NCBI RefSeq assembly: GCF_011762025.1 | Contig: NZ_JAASQR010000003.1 | Coordinates: 496,001-560,000 of the forward strand | Source of the DNA: Sphingobium vermicomposti | Lineage (GTDB): Bacteria; Pseudomonadota; Alphaproteobacteria; Sphingomonadales; Sphingomonadaceae | Direction of reading: 5' to 3' | DNA length: 64,000 nt | Shown: positions 63,286-64,000 of the stretch, in pieces | Layout: each line of letters opens with the position of its first letter | Numbering within the stretch: position 1 is the stretch's first letter | Notes under the pieces: generated by a model | Told to the model about the DNA's origin: nothing | The model's input: only the letters and a program-made list of their open reading frames with translations | The model's database searches: none | Translations under genes and position numbers: made by a program

Positions 63286-63672
63286 TCACCGTTGCGGCAG
63301 CAGATCAAGGTTGCGAGATGCCGCGATGTTACGGATTCGGCCGGGACGCGGCATGGATTTAATCGCGATTTCAGCGACATCCCCCGCGCTGAAAAGCTCC
63401 ACATTGCCGACGTCGAAGATGCGCTGACCGAAAGTCTGGGTGATGCGCACGCTGCGGATGCTGGACAGCGCAATTTCCGTCCGCTGTTTCGACAGCAGGC
63501 CTCGCTCCATCAGGACCTCGCGATCCGACAGCGCCAACCGCTCACCCTTGGTGCGCAGCCACCAGATGCCGATCGCCAGCAGGCCGACGACCGATATCAG
63601 CAGCAGCAGGAACAGGAACGGATGCGCCCGGAACATTGCGGGATGTTCATCATATAGCCAGGCGTCGCTCAC
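63286..63672 (-). CDS. PH-domain (bPH2-like) membrane protein
   Basis: The 128-residue protein has a hydrophobic helix near 19-38 (FLFLLLLISVVGLLAIGIWWL) followed by a bacterial PH-like domain: REVLMERGLLSKQRTEIALSSIRSVRITQTFGQRIFDVGNVELFSAG. Such proteins are membrane-bound with unknown ligand. It lies 96 bases downstream of lepA on the same strand. Confidence 0.8.
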   Translation of the reverse strand: MSDAWLYDEHPAMFRAHPFLFLLLLISVVGLLAIGIWWLRTKGERLALSDREVLMERGLLSKQRTEIALSSIRSVRITQTFGQRIFDVGNVELFSAGDVAEIAIKSMPRPGRIRNIAASRNLDLLPQR

Positions 63673-63768
63673 ATCATTCGTCCCGTCAAGAAAAGGCCGC
63701 CGGACATCATCATGGAAGGCCTGCCTGCGTCAATCCTTGCAAGGGTGCACCCGCCTGCCTTGAAGGCG

Positions 63769-64000
63769 CTAGCTTTCGTCACCCATGCGCAGGGCAGCGA
63801 TGAAGGCTTCCTGCGGAATCTGGACGCTGCCATATTCGCGCATCCGCTTCTTGCCTTCCTTCTGCTTGTCGAGCAGCTTCTTCTTGCGGCTGATGTCGCC
63901 GCCATAGCATTTGGCGGTCACGTCCTTGCGCATCGCCGCGATCGTTTCACGCGCGATCACTTTGCCGCCGATCGCCGCCTGAATCGGGATCTTGAACAAA
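63769..64000 (-). CDS. lepA: elongation factor 4 LepA, C-terminal end only
   Basis: The visible part begins within codons for [57 protein letters not shown] and ends [16 protein letters not shown], the hallmark LepA C-terminal domain. The rest of the gene is beyond base 64000. LepA is a ribosome back-translocase/biogenesis factor. Confidence 0.95.
   Translation of the reverse strand, partial: LFKIPIQAAIGGKVIARETIAAMRKDVTAKCYGGDISRKKKLLDKQKEGKKRMREYGSVQIPQEAFIAALRMGDES

Noticed and set aside
1..64000. CRISPR arrays, insertion sequences, prophage
   Set aside because: No regularly spaced repeats, transposase, integrase or phage structural genes were seen on either strand.

Overview
The window is a gene-dense, GC-rich stretch of bacterial chromosome that most resembles a sphingomonad (Alphaproteobacteria, Sphingomonadaceae; Sphingobium/Sphingomonas-like). 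The grounds are a class I lysyl-tRNA synthetase, a CckA hybrid kinase, alphaproteobacterial-type LexA sites (GTTC-N7-GTTC) in front of recA and imuA, HWE-kinase/FAT-GUY-type signalling proteins, two RcnB-like periplasmic proteins and the rpmF-plsX-fabH-ihfA-merR gene order. There are no insertion sequences, CRISPR arrays or rRNA genes; one tRNA gene (tRNA-Glu, UUC) is present. Both window ends cut through genes: a DODA-type dioxygenase at the left and lepA at the right.

Layout. 1-3826: a truncated LigB/DODA-family dioxygenase, then a bacteriophytochrome hybrid kinase with its heme oxygenase. 4066-6340: two RcnB-like secreted basic proteins flanking a prolyl-4-hydroxylase-like oxygenase. 6556-11549: lysK, a DinG-type helicase and a SixA-like phosphatase. 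11600-14701: merR-ihfA-fabH-plsX-rpmF, the lipid/ribosome/nucleoid cluster; rpmF is a 59-codon gene. 14912-18933: MAPEG protein, MBL hydrolase, Rrf2 regulator, ArsC/Spx-like protein, RidA protein, small acidic protein, secreted nuclease and glycine-zipper protein. 19207-24006: ribonucleotide reductase nrdA and nrdB with an AT-rich Abi-alpha (DUF4393) gene coupled to the end of nrdB, a DUF2171 gene between nrdB and nrdA on the other strand, and an upstream region with a tandem NrdR-box pair and three DnaA-box-like sites. 24007-26271: GST and class I fumarase.

26655-28975 is the most accessory-looking segment: an uncharacterised uracil-DNA-glycosylase-like protein, and facing away from it a two-gene unit encoding a small membrane protein and a membrane-associated TerB-like protein. 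29466-32833: DMT transporter, MgtC-like protein, NAD(P)HX dehydratase, a phosphatase and tRNA-Glu. 32933-41166: recJ and the tamA-tamB outer-membrane assembly pair. 41180-48620: the SOS mutagenesis cassette imuA-imuB-dnaE2 and recA, with LexA sites in front of imuA and recA. 48720-51589: a single-domain response regulator and CckA. 51635-53633: DUF2062 protein, smpB, dapA. 53738-56402: lytic transglycosylase and greB. 56433-64000: a 61-residue protein, a soluble CBS-MCP chemoreceptor, PPK2, aspS, rnd, an I78 inhibitor lipoprotein, a degenerate HNH-like protein, a PH-domain membrane protein and the 3' end of lepA.

Most of the window is ordinary housekeeping sequence. The parts worth a second look are the nrd locus (NrdR and DnaA-like sites plus a captured Abi-alpha gene), the 26655-28975 cassette, the SOS cassette, and the FAT-GUY-type receivers.
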